DNA of 64,000 bases from Actinomadura sp. NAK00032 (GTDB lineage: Bacteria; Actinomycetota; Actinomycetes; Streptosporangiales; Streptosporangiaceae). Below the pieces are notes generated by a model. That model made no database searches, had not been told where the DNA came from, and was given only the letters and a program-made list of their open reading frames with translations. Positions 17,815 through 26,911 of the stretch are shown piece after piece. Each line of letters begins with the position of its first letter. Position 1 is the first letter of the stretch. Both the position numbers and the translations under genes were made by a program. The stretch covers positions 3,286,001 to 3,350,000 of the forward strand of contig NZ_CP054932.1 in assembly GCF_013364275.1 (NCBI RefSeq), written 5' to 3'.

Positions 17815-19649
17815 CCGACCCGATCCTGCTGGAGATCGTCGAGGGCACCCTCGCCTCGGTCGAGCGCGAGGTGGAGACGGCGATCGCCCGCACCGCCCGC
17901 TCCCCGATGATCCGCGACGCGCACGACTTCCGCGCCGGCATCCACGACCGCCGCCTCCGCAAGCTCACCGGCCGCTCCTACTCGGCGCTCGTCCAGCCGA
18001 TCGCGCGCGACTTCCCGCTCGACGCCATGCGGCCGGGCGACGTGTTCTTCCACAACGACGTGTACCTGTCCGAGGGCGGCATCGGCCACCTCCCCGACCT
18101 CTGCGTCACGGTGCCGGTGTTCCACGGGGACGAGGTGGTCGCGTTCGTCCAGGCGTTCGGCCACCACGACGACATCGGCGGCGCCGTCCCCGGCTCGATG
18201 CCGAGCCACGCCCGCAGCGCGTTCGAGGAGGGCCTGATGGTCCCGCCGATCAAGCTGTGGGACCGGGGCGTCCCGAACGCGGCGGCCCTCGCCATCATGA
18301 CCCGCAACTCGCGGATGCCCGACTCCCTCGCCGGCGATCTCGACGCCGAGTGCTCGGCCTGCCTGATGGGCGCCCGCCGCCTCGGCGAGCTGTTCGCCCG
18401 CTACGGCCGCGCCGCCGTCGAGGGCTGCTTCGACGCGATCATCGACCGCACCACCGAGACGTTCCGCCGCGAACTCCTCGCCAAGATCCCGGACGGCACC
18501 TTCACCTGGGAGGACTACGCCGAGCACGACGGCGTCGACCCGCCCCGCCTGCACGCGCAGCGCATCACGCTCACCGTCGACAAGGCGGCGGCCGTCCCCC
18601 TGGTCATCGACTTCACCGGCACCTCGCCCCAGGCCAAGGGCCCCATCAACCACGCGGGCGACTACTCGGACGGCGTCTTCCTGAAGAAGTGGCTGGCGCC
18701 CGTCCTGCGGAACCTCGCCGACACCCCCGAGCGCGCCGCCGAACTGGACGTCAACGAGGGCGTCGTCCCCCTCATCGAGATGCGCTTCCCCGAGAAGGGC
18801 ACCCTCCTCACGCCCGTCTTCCCTGCCCCGACCAACGCCCGCACGTTCGTCATCCTGCGCCTGCTGGGCGTCCTCGCGGGCGTGCTGGCCAAGGCCACCG
18901 GCGGCCGGATGCCCGCCGACCAGGAGACGATCCGCTACACCGGCGTCTACGGCGAGGACGACCGCGGCCCGTACCTCATGCGCGAGGTCCTGGGCGGCGG
19001 CTCCGGCGGCCGCTACTACGCCGACGGCGAGGACACCATCCACGTCGTGCCCGACTCCCGCAACATCCCCGCCGAGTTCGCCGAGGCCCGCTGGCCGTTC
19101 ATCGTCGAACGCCTCGGCCTCGCCGCCGACTCCGGCGGCCCGGGGGAGCACCGCGGCGGCCTCGGCTACGACAAGCGCATCCGCATGCTCCGCGACGCCC
19201 GCTACATGTCGATCGCCGACCGCTCGATCCTGTCCTGCTGGGGCGTCAACGGCGGCCGCGCCGGCCGCCCCTTCCGCGTCGACATCGACGGCGAGGAGAT
19301 GGACGGCCTCGTCGATGACCACCCGGTCAGGGCGGGCCAGACGATCCGCATCCGGACCACCGGGGGCGGCGGCTGGGGCGACCCCCTGAACCGCGACCCG
19401 TCCCGCGTGGCCGCCGACGTCCGCGACGGCAAGGTCTCCCTCGAAGGAGCCCGCGACGACTACGGCGTAGTGCTCGAAGGCGGCACCGTGGACGACGGGG
19501 CGACCACCACCCTCCGCGCCCGCCTGCGCGCCGCCCGCGGCCCCGTCCCCTTCTTCGACCGGGGCCCCGGCTACCCGGAGCTCTCCGGCGGCGCCGTCTC
19601 CGCCGAAGTCGACACCCTCGGTGGGCTAAGGGGTGATGAAGGGCTGTAG
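17811..19649 (+). CDS. hyuB: hydantoinase/oxoprolinase subunit B (HyuB type)
   Basis: This 612-residue partner of HyuA has the family blocks 'DPILLEIVEGTLASVEREVETAIARTARSPMIRDAHDF', 'GDVFFHNDVYLSEGGIGHLPDLCV', 'FGHHDDIGGAVPGSMP' (metal-binding His/Asp cluster) and 'GGGGWGDPLNRDP' near the C-terminus. It is translationally coupled to hyuA. Its last 24 nt overlap the 3' end of the convergent membrane-protein gene. Confidence 0.92.
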   Translation: MTDPILLEIVEGTLASVEREVETAIARTARSPMIRDAHDFRAGIHDRRLRKLTGRSYSALVQPIARDFPLDAMRPGDVFFHNDVYLSEGGIGHLPDLCVTVPVFHGDEVVAFVQAFGHHDDIGGAVPGSMPSHARSAFEEGLMVPPIKLWDRGVPNAAALAIMTRNSRMPDSLAGDLDAECSACLMGARRLGELFARYGRAAVEGCFDAIIDRTTETFRRELLAKIPDGTFTWEDYAEHDGVDPPRLHAQRITLTVDKAAAVPLVIDFTGTSPQAKGPINHAGDYSDGVFLKKWLAPVLRNLADTPERAAELDVNEGVVPLIEMRFPEKGTLLTPVFPAPTNARTFVILRLLGVLAGVLAKATGGRMPADQETIRYTGVYGEDDRGPYLMREVLGGGSGGRYYADGEDTIHVVPDSRNIPAEFAEARWPFIVERLGLAADSGGPGEHRGGLGYDKRIRMLRDARYMSIADRSILSCWGVNGGRAGRPFRVDIDGEEMDGLVDDHPVRAGQTIRIRTTGGGGWGDPLNRDPSRVAADVRDGKVSLEGARDDYGVVLEGGTVDDGATTTLRARLRAARGPVPFFDRGPGYPELSGGAVSAEVDTLGGLRGDEGL

Positions 19650-20717
19650 GGCGCTCTGGTAGTCGGTCATCGTGGGGTAGGTCTCGCCCTGGAGCCGGTC
19701 GTCGTAGGGCGGCTCGCCGTAGACGACCTTGGCGGGGGCGCATTCGCCGACGCCGGCGCGTCCCGTCAGCATCCGCCGGCCGACGCGGCGGCCCGTGCGG
19801 GCCTCATAGACGTCGAGGCGATGGCGGCCCTGGAAGGACTCGGTGCGCAGGCCGCCCTCGTACGCGCATACCTTGATCGGCTTGTCCGACACGCGGCCCG
19901 CCGGGTAGCTGCACGCCACCAGCTCCACCTCGTCCGGCGCGGGCCGCTTCGCGCCCTCGCCCGTGGTCGCGAGTTGCGGACGGCCCGCGCCCTCGCGGAA
20001 GAACACCAGCGGGTGGGGGCCCGCCCCCTCATGCTCAGCGGCCCGCTCGAAGGGACGGTCCTGCCGCCAGCACAGCCGGGCGAGTTCCCTCAGATTCTCC
20101 GGCCGCTCCCCGAAGACGGCGGGAACGAGCCACGGCTGCACGATCCAGCCCACCAGCGCGAGCACCGCCATGCCGGCCGCCACGGTCGCCAGCCGCGGGC
20201 CGGGCGACGCCCGCACGGGCCCCCGGCGCTCCACGGCCCTGCCCAGATCCCGGGACGCGCTCACAGGGCCGACGAACACGGACCGCTCTTCGGGACCGTC
20301 CGCCCACGCCAGCCGCACGACCCGGCGCTTCGCACCCCAGTCGGGCGTGGTCAGCGCATCCCAGGGGATGGCGCTGGAGGAATCCCGGGCCCACACCAGC
20401 AGACCGTCCTCGCAGACGGCGAACCGGCGCCGCGGCCCGTCCACCCTGGGAATCGGCCCGAGGAGGACCCAGCAGGCCAGGCCCGCCCACACCAGCGCAG
20501 GCAGCAGGAGGACGAACCGCCAGTCGAAGGCGGCGACCACGCCCGCCGCCATGGCGAAGCCGAGGAACCAGGGGGCGAGGTCGGTCCAGTCGGGCCGGCC
20601 GCGATGCTGCCGGTGAACGCGCCGGACGGCGCCCAGCCCCGCCTCGGCGGCCCGCCCCGACATCGCCCGGCGCAACCGCCTCACCGCTCGGGTTCGCGGC
20701 CGGCGGCGGGACTCCAC
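19626..20717 (-). CDS. hypothetical membrane protein
   Basis: This 363-residue protein is of unknown function. Two adjacent hydrophobic segments lie near residues 49-88 ('FLGFAMAAGVVAAF', 'VLLLPALVWAGLACWVLLG'). A PH-like strand-rich segment follows ('RRFAVCEDGLLVWARDSSSAIPWDALTTPDW'), then another membrane segment near residues 180-205, and a soluble C-terminal domain of about 150 residues. The middle segment resembles bacterial PH/YcxB-like membrane proteins. It is co-directional with the Sel1-repeat gene, 16 nt away, and probably in an operon with it. Confidence 0.7.
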   Translation of the reverse strand: MESRRRPRTRAVRRLRRAMSGRAAEAGLGAVRRVHRQHRGRPDWTDLAPWFLGFAMAAGVVAAFDWRFVLLLPALVWAGLACWVLLGPIPRVDGPRRRFAVCEDGLLVWARDSSSAIPWDALTTPDWGAKRRVVRLAWADGPEERSVFVGPVSASRDLGRAVERRGPVRASPGPRLATVAAGMAVLALVGWIVQPWLVPAVFGERPENLRELARLCWRQDRPFERAAEHEGAGPHPLVFFREGAGRPQLATTGEGAKRPAPDEVELVACSYPAGRVSDKPIKVCAYEGGLRTESFQGRHRLDVYEARTGRRVGRRMLTGRAGVGECAPAKVVYGEPPYDDRLQGETYPTMTDYQSALQPFITP

Positions 20718-20733
20718 CGATCCGCGCCGAGCA

Positions 20734-21429
20734 TCATCGGCCGGACTCGGCCCGCAGCTCGGCGAGCCGTTCCATCGCGCCTCTGTGGCCCTTCTCGGCC
20801 GCCTTGGCGAGCCAGGACTCGCCGTCCTGGAGGTCGCCCATCTCCAGCTTCAGGCGTCCCAGGTTGGCCATCCCGTCGACGTTGCCCGTGTCGGCGGCGC
20901 GCCGGAACCACCGCTCGGCCTCCGCGTGCTCGCCCTGGAGGACGTGCTGGACGGCGAGGTTGTTCATCGCGATGTCGACACCGGCTTCGGCCGCGCGCCG
21001 GTACCAGGCCATGGCCTCATCACGCCGGCCGGTGCGGCTGAGGAGCGACCCCAGGTTGTTCATCGCCAGCGCGTGACCCGCTTCGGCCGCCCGGCGGTAC
21101 CAGCGCTCAGCCTCGTCCGGCTCCGGCACGGACCGCCCCAGCTCGTGCATCGCCCACAAGTCACCGGTCAGGGCGGCTCGCTCCAGCCACGTCCGGGCGT
21201 CGCCGTCCTCCCCGGCCTCCCAGGCGAGCCACACCATGCACTTGACCGCGGCGAGGTCGCCCTCCTCGCCGGACGGACGGAAGTACTGCCTGGCCGCCTC
21301 GACCATCCCGAACTGGGCCAGCCGCGCACACCACAGGGACGCGGCGTCCTCGTCGTCCTCGGCCGCCGCCTGCCTCAGCGTTATCTTCGCCGCAGGACCG
21401 ATCCCGTGCGCAAGGCCGTCACCGCTCAT
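20734..21429 (-). CDS. Sel1/tetratricopeptide-repeat protein
   Basis: This 231-residue protein is made largely of Sel1-like repeats. Units such as 'EAERWYRRAAEAGHALAMNNLGSLL', 'EAMAWYRRAAEAGVDIAMNNLAV', 'EAERWFRRAADTGNVDGMANLGRL' and 'DGESWLAKAAEKGHRGAMERLAEL' each span about 36 residues. There is no signal peptide. Such solenoids act as protein-protein adaptors. It is probably cotranscribed with the membrane protein downstream. Confidence 0.85.
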   Translation of the reverse strand: MSGDGLAHGIGPAAKITLRQAAAEDDEDAASLWCARLAQFGMVEAARQYFRPSGEEGDLAAVKCMVWLAWEAGEDGDARTWLERAALTGDLWAMHELGRSVPEPDEAERWYRRAAEAGHALAMNNLGSLLSRTGRRDEAMAWYRRAAEAGVDIAMNNLAVQHVLQGEHAEAERWFRRAADTGNVDGMANLGRLKLEMGDLQDGESWLAKAAEKGHRGAMERLAELRAESGR

Positions 21430-21511
21430 GACGCCAAGCTACAGACCGAGATCACACGATCCTGCCGATTCCGCCAGACCCGTCCGCTCCGCGCGCGCTC
21501 GCCAAGCGCGA

Positions 21512-22324
21512 CTAAAGGGCGGGCTTGGTGGCGCGGAGGGAGTACATCAGGGGGATGCGGGGGTGGCCCTCTGGGAGGCGGTAGGTGGTGCCGTGGCGTT
21601 CCAGGACGGAGAACCGCTGCCAGAGCGTGTAGTCGTGCTCGTGCAGGAAGTCGATGCGCAGGCCCTTGGTGGTCAGGGCCGTCACCACTTCGCCCAGGCC
21701 GTGGGCGAACTCGATCGAGCGGGTGTGCTGGACGGGGGCCTGCGGGTCGGCGTAGCTGCCCATGTCCGGCTCGTCCCAGATCTGGGGGCCGTCGGCGAAG
21801 TAGTCGTAGGTGAGCGTGCGGCCTTCGCGGTCGTCGAGGGTGTCGGCGAACGGGTGGAACTCCGCCAGGTACAGGAACCCGCCTGGCTCCAGCAGCGACG
21901 CCACGACGCCGGCCCAGCGGTCGATGTCGGGGAGCCAGCACAGGGCGCCCAGGCCCGTGTAGACGATGTCGTAGGTCTCACCGAGAACTCTTGGCGCGTC
22001 GTACACGTCCGCTACGGCGAAGCGGGCCGTGAGACCTGTTTCGTCCGCCACCGTGCGGGCGGCCTCGATGGCCTTCTCGGAGAAGTCCAGCCCGGTCACC
22101 TGCGCACCCTGGCGGGCCCAGGAGAGGGTGTCGAGGCCGAAGTGGCACTGCAGGTGGACGAGCCGCCGCCCCGTGACGTCTCCGACCTCGGCCGTCTCGA
22201 AGTCGCGCAGGGCCTGGCCGCCGGCCTTGAACCCGGCCACGTCGTAGAAGTCGCTGGCCAGATGGATCGGCACCCGCTCGTCCCAGAGCGCCTTGTTCGT
22301 CGCCAGATACTCGGCATCCGTCAT
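21512..22324 (-). CDS. class I SAM-dependent methyltransferase
   Basis: This 270-residue protein has SAM motif I 'VHLQCHFGLDTLSWARQGAQVTGLDFSEKAI', a variant glycine loop (HFGLDT), and motif II/III region 'YDIVYTGLGALCWLPDI'. The conserved first residues MTDAEYLATNKALWDERVPIH fix the start at ATG 22324. This is a widespread actinobacterial methyltransferase of unknown substrate. It is divergent from the toxin-antitoxin pair. Confidence 0.85.
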   Translation of the reverse strand: MTDAEYLATNKALWDERVPIHLASDFYDVAGFKAGGQALRDFETAEVGDVTGRRLVHLQCHFGLDTLSWARQGAQVTGLDFSEKAIEAARTVADETGLTARFAVADVYDAPRVLGETYDIVYTGLGALCWLPDIDRWAGVVASLLEPGGFLYLAEFHPFADTLDDREGRTLTYDYFADGPQIWDEPDMGSYADPQAPVQHTRSIEFAHGLGEVVTALTTKGLRIDFLHEHDYTLWQRFSVLERHGTTYRLPEGHPRIPLMYSLRATKPAL

Positions 22325-22371
22325 GGCCAGAGCATAGGCCGCACTGATCACCCCTAGAGGAGGTAGAGGAT

Positions 22372-22380
22372 TTGCTACAC
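22372..22380 (+). promoter_or_regulatory. extended -10 promoter of the toxin-antitoxin operon
   Basis: TGCTACACT is a TGnTANNNT extended -10 element. It ends 8 nt before the toxin GTG at 22389 and there is no well-spaced Shine-Dalgarno, so the transcript is probably leaderless. GAGGAGGTAGAGGA lies just upstream and could be an autoregulatory site. Confidence 0.55.
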
Positions 22381-22388
22381 TCCCACTC

Positions 22389-22766
22389 GTGGACGAGGAA
22401 TGGGAGATCCGCGTCACGAACGAGTTCCTCATCTGGATCGGCGAGTTGGAGGAGCGCTCAAAGGCCCAGGTCGTCGATGCCGTCGACCGACTGGCCGAGG
22501 ACGGCCCAGGGCTTGGACGCCCCCTCGTCGATCGCCTGGAGGGTTCCGAGATCCACAACCTGAAGGAACTGCGTCCGGGCTCGGCGGGACGATCAGAGAT
22601 TCGCATCTTGTTCGTCTTCGATCCGTGGCGATCGGCGATCCTGCTCGTCGGCGGGGACAAGTCGGGTGATTGGTCGGGCTGGTACCGGCGGGCGATACCG
22701 CGCGCCGAAGAGCTGTACGTCGACTACCTGAAGGAGCGAGAGGGCAAGGAGGGACTGTCGCGATGA
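22389..22766 (+). CDS. HigB/Gp49-like toxin of a type II toxin-antitoxin pair
   Basis: This 125-residue RelE-superfamily protein has 'LIWIGELEERSKAQVVDAVDRLAEDGPGLGRPLVDRLEGSEIHNLKELRPG' and 'SEIRILFVFDPWRSAILLVGGDKSG', the Gp49/HigB-like core that cleaves ribosome-bound mRNA. The C-terminus YLKEREGKEGLSR is basic. Its stop overlaps the antitoxin start by 4 nt, and toxin-first order is typical of higBA. Family and order are clear; the activity is inferred. Confidence 0.88.
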   Translation: MDEEWEIRVTNEFLIWIGELEERSKAQVVDAVDRLAEDGPGLGRPLVDRLEGSEIHNLKELRPGSAGRSEIRILFVFDPWRSAILLVGGDKSGDWSGWYRRAIPRAEELYVDYLKEREGKEGLSR

Positions 22767-23098
22767 CGAATTTTCCCAAGTGGAGCGATGTGCGGGCCGA
22801 CGTCGTCGAGGGGGCCGGCGGTGAGCGGGGCGTGGCCGAGGCGCGCAAGCGCAACCAGGCGTACATCGATGGGCACCGCCTCGCGGAGAGGCGCAAGGCC
22901 ATCGGCCTGTCCCAGAAGGAGGTGGCCGACCGGATGGGCGTGACCAAGAGCCGCGTGTCCCAGATCGAGCGAGGCGAGGTCTCCACCGTCGAGGCCATTG
23001 CCCGCTATGTCCAGGCCATCGGTGGTGAGCTTCAGATCTCGGCCGTCTTCGGGGATGACATGTACGTCCTGCGCGGCACTGATACTCACGCCGCGTAG
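22763..23098 (+). CDS. HigA-type XRE antitoxin
   Basis: This 111-residue protein has a helix-turn-helix of the XRE/lambda-Cro type ('LAERRKAIGLSQKEVADRMGVTKSRVSQIERGEVSTVEAIARYVQAIGGELQISAVF'). An AAGGAGGG Shine-Dalgarno lies inside the toxin 3' end. It is expected to neutralise the upstream toxin and to repress the shared promoter. Confidence 0.9.
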   Translation: MTNFPKWSDVRADVVEGAGGERGVAEARKRNQAYIDGHRLAERRKAIGLSQKEVADRMGVTKSRVSQIERGEVSTVEAIARYVQAIGGELQISAVFGDDMYVLRGTDTHAA

Positions 23099-23111
23099 CG
23101 GGGCCGGTGTG

Positions 23112-23132
23112 CGTTCGCCATGGTGGCGAGCG
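23112..23132. terminator. bidirectional hairpin between antitoxin and kinase genes
   Basis: CGTTCGCCA and TGGCGAGCG form a 9-bp stem with one G-T wobble and a 3-nt loop. It sits in the 50-bp gap between convergent genes and can serve both. Confidence 0.55.
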
Positions 23133-23148
23133 TGACTCGGCCGTGGGG

Positions 23149-23739
23149 TCAGCGGGGCGAGAAGCGGTGCGGGGTGAAGGTGGTGCCGTCTATGTGGAGG
23201 TCGCAGCGGGCCTCGGTGCCGTCCTTGGCGAAGAACTCGGTCTCGCGGGCGGCCCACCGCTCCCAGGCGTCGGCGTACTCCAGGCCGTCGCGGGCGAGGG
23301 CGCGGGCCTGGCGGACGCCGTAGGGGGCGTCGATCCAGATGCGGTGGGCGGCGGGGGAGCCGGCCCAGGCGGAGCCGACGCCCTCGACGATGAGGACGGG
23401 CGGCGGCGCGATCTCCTCTTCGGGGCCGTAGCGGTCGTCGTGCCAGTCGTAGCGGCGCAGGCGGGCCGGGCGGCCCGCGCGGAGCGGGTCGAGGACGGCC
23501 GCGCTCAGCGGCTCCCACCAGGTGAGCGGGTCGGCGTCCCACGGCACGCGGAAGTCGTCCGAGCGGACGATCGGCGCGCCCACCAGCGCCTCCGCGAGGT
23601 GGCCGGCGAACGTCGACTTCCCGGCGCCGCTCGGGCCGTCCACCGCGACCAGGCGCGCCGGGCCGCAGGACGGCGGCCGGGCGAGCAGGCGCGCGGCGAG
23701 CGCGGGGTAGGTCATCGCGGAATGCGGCACGGACGGCAT
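23149..23739 (-). CDS. uridine-kinase-like P-loop protein
   Basis: This protein is about 196 residues. The Walker A motif is 'AVDGPSGAGKSTFAGHLAEAL', followed by 'IVRSDDFRVPWDADPLTWWEP' (the uridine-kinase DDFY-like loop) and 'PPPVLIVEGVGSAW' (Walker B). Homologous actinobacterial proteins are annotated as uridine kinase or (d)CMP kinase, but substrate recognition is not certain. An in-frame ATG at 23715 (MTYPALAARLL) is an equally good start; neither has a clear Shine-Dalgarno. Confidence 0.78.
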   Translation of the reverse strand: MPSVPHSAMTYPALAARLLARPPSCGPARLVAVDGPSGAGKSTFAGHLAEALVGAPIVRSDDFRVPWDADPLTWWEPLSAAVLDPLRAGRPARLRRYDWHDDRYGPEEEIAPPPVLIVEGVGSAWAGSPAAHRIWIDAPYGVRQARALARDGLEYADAWERWAARETEFFAKDGTEARCDLHIDGTTFTPHRFSPR

Positions 23740-23774
23740 ACTTCCAGGTGCCGTACCCGCGAAGGAGGACGTCC

Positions 23775-24932
23775 TTGCCCGGACCGCTCGAAGGCGTCGT
23801 GATCGTCGACCTCAGCCGCGTGGTGGCGGGCCCGCAGGCCACCATGGCGCTCGCCGACCTCGGTGCCCGCGTCATCAAGGTGGAGCAGCCCGGCGGCGGG
23901 GACGAGACCCGCGGCTGGGGGCCGCCGTTCGCGGGGGACGAGCAGGTCAGCACCTACTACCTGGCGGTCAACCGGAACAAGGAGTCGGTCACCCTCGACC
24001 TGAAGTCGCAGGAGGGCGCCGGCGTCCTGGCCCGGCTGGTGCGGCACGCCGACGTGCTGGTGGAGAACTTCCGGCCCGGCGTGCTCGACCGGCTCGGCTT
24101 CCCCGTCGAGCGGCTGCACGAGCTGAACCCCGGCCTGGTCGTCCTGTCGATCACCGGGTTCGGGCACGGCGGGCCCGAGGGCGGGCGGCCCGGCTACGAC
24201 GCGATCGTGCAGGGCGAGGCGGGGATCATGAGCGTGACCGGGCCGCCCGGCACGCCCAGCAAGGTCGGTCTCTCGATCGCCGACATCCTCGCGGCGCACA
24301 ACGGGGTCGCCGGGGTGCTGGCCGCGCTGTACGAGCGCACGAGAACCGGGCGCGGGACGGTCGTGCGCACATCGCTGCTGGCGTCGGTGGTGGGCGCCCA
24401 CATGTTCCAGGGCACCCGGTGGACCGTCGCGCGGGACGCGCCCGAGTCGGTCGGCAACGACCACCCGTCCATCGCCCCGTACGGGACGTTCCGCTGCCAG
24501 GACGGGCAGATCCAGATCGGCGTCGCCAACCAGAACCTGTGGCGCCGGTTCGCGCCGCTCGCCGGTCTCGACCCGGACGATCCGCGCTACGCGACGATCC
24601 CGGACCGCGCGGCCCGCCGCGCGGAGCTGACCGCCGACATCGAGCGCGCGCTGGCGGCCGGCACGCGGGAGGCGTGGCTCGCGCGGCTGGACGAGGCGGG
24701 CGTCCCCGCCGGGGCGATCCGGTCGATCGACGAGGTCTACGAGTGGGCGCAGACCCGGTCGCAGGGCCTGGTCATCGAGGTCGACCATCCGCAGCTCGGC
24801 CGGATCGAGCTGCCCGGCCCGCCGCTGCGGTTCGACGGCGCGCCGCCGCGCGAGCACACCGCGCCGCCGCTGCTCGGCGAGCACAACGACGCGGTCCTGG
24901 CCTGGCTGGACGAGAGGGAGAGGGGCGAATGA
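23775..24932 (+). CDS. CaiB/BaiF family (class III) CoA-transferase
   Basis: This 385-residue formyl-CoA transferase-like enzyme moves CoA between carboxylic acids. Features are 'LEGVVIVDLSRVVAGPQATMALADLGARVIKVEQPGGGDETR', with the catalytic Asp expected in the 'GRPGYDAIVQGEAGIMSVTG' block, and 'VENFRPGVLDRLG'. A TTG start at 23775 is preferred because AAGGAGG precedes it by 6 nt; the frame continues upstream to a GTG at 23748 without support. The stop overlaps the ligase gene start, so the two act together. Confidence 0.88.
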   Translation: MPGPLEGVVIVDLSRVVAGPQATMALADLGARVIKVEQPGGGDETRGWGPPFAGDEQVSTYYLAVNRNKESVTLDLKSQEGAGVLARLVRHADVLVENFRPGVLDRLGFPVERLHELNPGLVVLSITGFGHGGPEGGRPGYDAIVQGEAGIMSVTGPPGTPSKVGLSIADILAAHNGVAGVLAALYERTRTGRGTVVRTSLLASVVGAHMFQGTRWTVARDAPESVGNDHPSIAPYGTFRCQDGQIQIGVANQNLWRRFAPLAGLDPDDPRYATIPDRAARRAELTADIERALAAGTREAWLARLDEAGVPAGAIRSIDEVYEWAQTRSQGLVIEVDHPQLGRIELPGPPLRFDGAPPREHTAPPLLGEHNDAVLAWLDERERGE

Positions 24933-26329
24933 TGGAGCTGCTCGGCGAGACCGGCGGCCCGGTGCGCGTCGCGGGGCGGGAGCTGGCGCGGGACGAACTG
25001 CTCGGGTGGGCGTCCGCCGTCGCCGCGCAGATCCGGGGCGCGGACGCGGTGGCCGTGCACGCGACGGCGTCGCTGGAGACGGTCGCGGCGGTCGTCGGCG
25101 GCCTCCTCGCGGGCGTCCCGGTGGTGCCGCTGCCGCCCGACTCGGGGCCCGCCGAGCGCGCCCACATCCTCGGCGACTCGGGCGCGAGCATGATCCTCGC
25201 CGCGGGCGGGACGGAGTCCGCGCCGGGCGAGCCGCCCCTTCTCCCGGTCGACCGGCTGCCGCGCGACGGAGGCGGGGGAAGCGGTGACGTCCCCGCCGAC
25301 GCGACCGCGCTGATCCTCTACACCAGCGGGACGACGGGTCCGCCGAAGGGCGTGCTCATCTCGCGGAGCGCGATCGCCGCCGGGCTGGACGCGCTCGCCG
25401 AGGCGTGGGCGTGGACGCCCGGCGACGTGCTCGTCCACGGGCTGCCCCTGTTCCATGTGCACGGCCTGGTGCTCGGGGTGCTCGGGGCGCTGCGGGTGGG
25501 GTCGCCGCTCGTCCACACGGGACGTCCCAAGCCGGAGCTGTACGCGGCCGCCGCGCGAAACGACGGCGGCAGCCTGTTCTTCGGTGTTCCCACGGTCTGG
25601 TCGCGGACGGCGGCCGATCCCGCGAGCGCCGAGGCGCTGCGCGGGGCGCGGCTCCTCGTCTCCGGAAGCGCGCCCCTGCCCGTGCCCGTCTTCGAGCGGC
25701 TGTCCGGGCTCACCGGGCACCGGCCCGTCGAGCGGTACGGCATGACCGAGACCCTCATCACGGTCAGCGCGCGCGCCGACGGCGACAGGCGTCCCGGCTA
25801 TGTCGGCATGCCGCTGCCCGGCGTCGAGACCCGCCTCGCCGCCGAGGACGGCACCGCCGTCCCGCACGACGGGGAGGCGCCCGGCGAGCTGCACGTCCGC
25901 GCGCCGCTGCTGTTCAAGGGCTACCTCAACCGGCCCGAGGCCACCGCGGAGTCGTTCGCGCCGGACGGCTGGTTCCGCACCGGCGACATCGCGACCATCG
26001 GCCCGGACGGCTGGCACCGCATCGTCGGCCGCGCGTCCACCGACCTCATCAAGAGCGGCGGGTACCGGATCGGCGCCGGGGAGATCGAGAACGCGCTGCT
26101 GGCGCATCCGGCGGTCCGGGAGGCGGCCGTCGTCGGCACCCCGCACGACGACCTCGGCGAGCAGGTCACCGCCTACGTCGTCGCCGACGGCGTCGCGGCG
26201 GACCAGCTCATCGGGTTCGTCGCCGAGCGGCTGTCGGCGCACAAGCGGCCCCGCACCGTCCACCTGGTGGACGCGCTGCCGCGCAACGCCATGGGCAAGG
26301 TCGTCAAGACCCGCCTCGGCGAGCTCTAG
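24929..26329 (+). CDS. acyl-CoA synthetase, malonyl-CoA ligase (MatB)-like
   Basis: This 466-residue AMP-forming ligase has the A3 motif 'LILYTSGTTGPPKGVLISRSA', A5-like 'ERYGMTETLITVSAR', A7/A8 'GWFRTGDIATIGPDGWHRIVGRASTDLIKSGGYRIGAGEIE', and A10 'NAMGKVVKTRLGEL' with the catalytic Lys. The short N-terminal domain and 'LFHVHGLVLGVLGAL' are MatB-like, which suggests a small dicarboxylic acid substrate. It is translationally coupled to the CoA-transferase. Two adjacent ATGs (24929, 24932) are possible starts. The stop codon overlaps that of the convergent TetR gene. Confidence 0.87.
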   Translation: MMELLGETGGPVRVAGRELARDELLGWASAVAAQIRGADAVAVHATASLETVAAVVGGLLAGVPVVPLPPDSGPAERAHILGDSGASMILAAGGTESAPGEPPLLPVDRLPRDGGGGSGDVPADATALILYTSGTTGPPKGVLISRSAIAAGLDALAEAWAWTPGDVLVHGLPLFHVHGLVLGVLGALRVGSPLVHTGRPKPELYAAAARNDGGSLFFGVPTVWSRTAADPASAEALRGARLLVSGSAPLPVPVFERLSGLTGHRPVERYGMTETLITVSARADGDRRPGYVGMPLPGVETRLAAEDGTAVPHDGEAPGELHVRAPLLFKGYLNRPEATAESFAPDGWFRTGDIATIGPDGWHRIVGRASTDLIKSGGYRIGAGEIENALLAHPAVREAAVVGTPHDDLGEQVTAYVVADGVAADQLIGFVAERLSAHKRPRTVHLVDALPRNAMGKVVKTRLGEL

Positions 26330-26901
26330 GGCAGCAGCTCCGCCAGGACGGGCCGCACGAGGCCGCGCGCGAACGACTCCGGCAGGTCGGGGCCGTCCTC
26401 GCCCTCGGCGAAGTAGTGCAGGAACCCCTGCTGGAAGCACGCCCCCATGAGCAGCGCCGCCACCGCCTGCGCGTCCGCGCCGGCGGCGACGCGGCCGAGG
26501 CCGCGCTCGGCGTCCAGGTACCGGGCGAGCGCCCGCACCGGCTCCCGCGGGCCCGCCCCGTACTTGCGCAGCGACTCGCGGGTGGCGTTCAGCAGCGCGG
26601 GCTGCGCCGCCATCGACGCCATCATCGGGAACGCCAGCCGGTAGAAGCGCAGCGCGCCGTGGACGATCGCGACGAGGTTCGACTCCACGGTGCCCTCGCC
26701 CGGTACGCCCATCGTGGCGAACGGCGGCATCCGCTCCTTCAGCACGCTCAGCATCAGCTCCTCCTTGTCGCGGAAGTGCTTGTAGAGCAGCGCCTCGGAG
26801 TAGCCGGACGCCTTCGCGATCTCCTTGGTGGTGGCGCGGGCGACGCCGTGCCGCCGCATGAGGTCCGCCGCGGCGTCCAGGATCCGTTCCCGCGCGCTCA
26901 A
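26326..26901 (-). CDS. TetR-family transcriptional regulator
   Basis: This 191-residue regulator has an N-terminal helix-turn-helix ('ARERILDAAADLMRRHGVARATTKEIAKASGYSEALLYKHFRDKEEL') and an all-helical ligand domain. A TTG at 26901 is preferred, with AAGGGGG at good spacing; an upstream in-frame GTG at 26934 lies within the putative operator. It is divergent from the SDR gene at 26978 and probably represses both itself and that gene. Confidence 0.88.
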   Translation of the reverse strand: MSARERILDAAADLMRRHGVARATTKEIAKASGYSEALLYKHFRDKEELMLSVLKERMPPFATMGVPGEGTVESNLVAIVHGALRFYRLAFPMMASMAAQPALLNATRESLRKYGAGPREPVRALARYLDAERGLGRVAAGADAQAVAALLMGACFQQGFLHYFAEGEDGPDLPESFARGLVRPVLAELLP

Positions 26902-26911
26902 TAGGGCCCCC

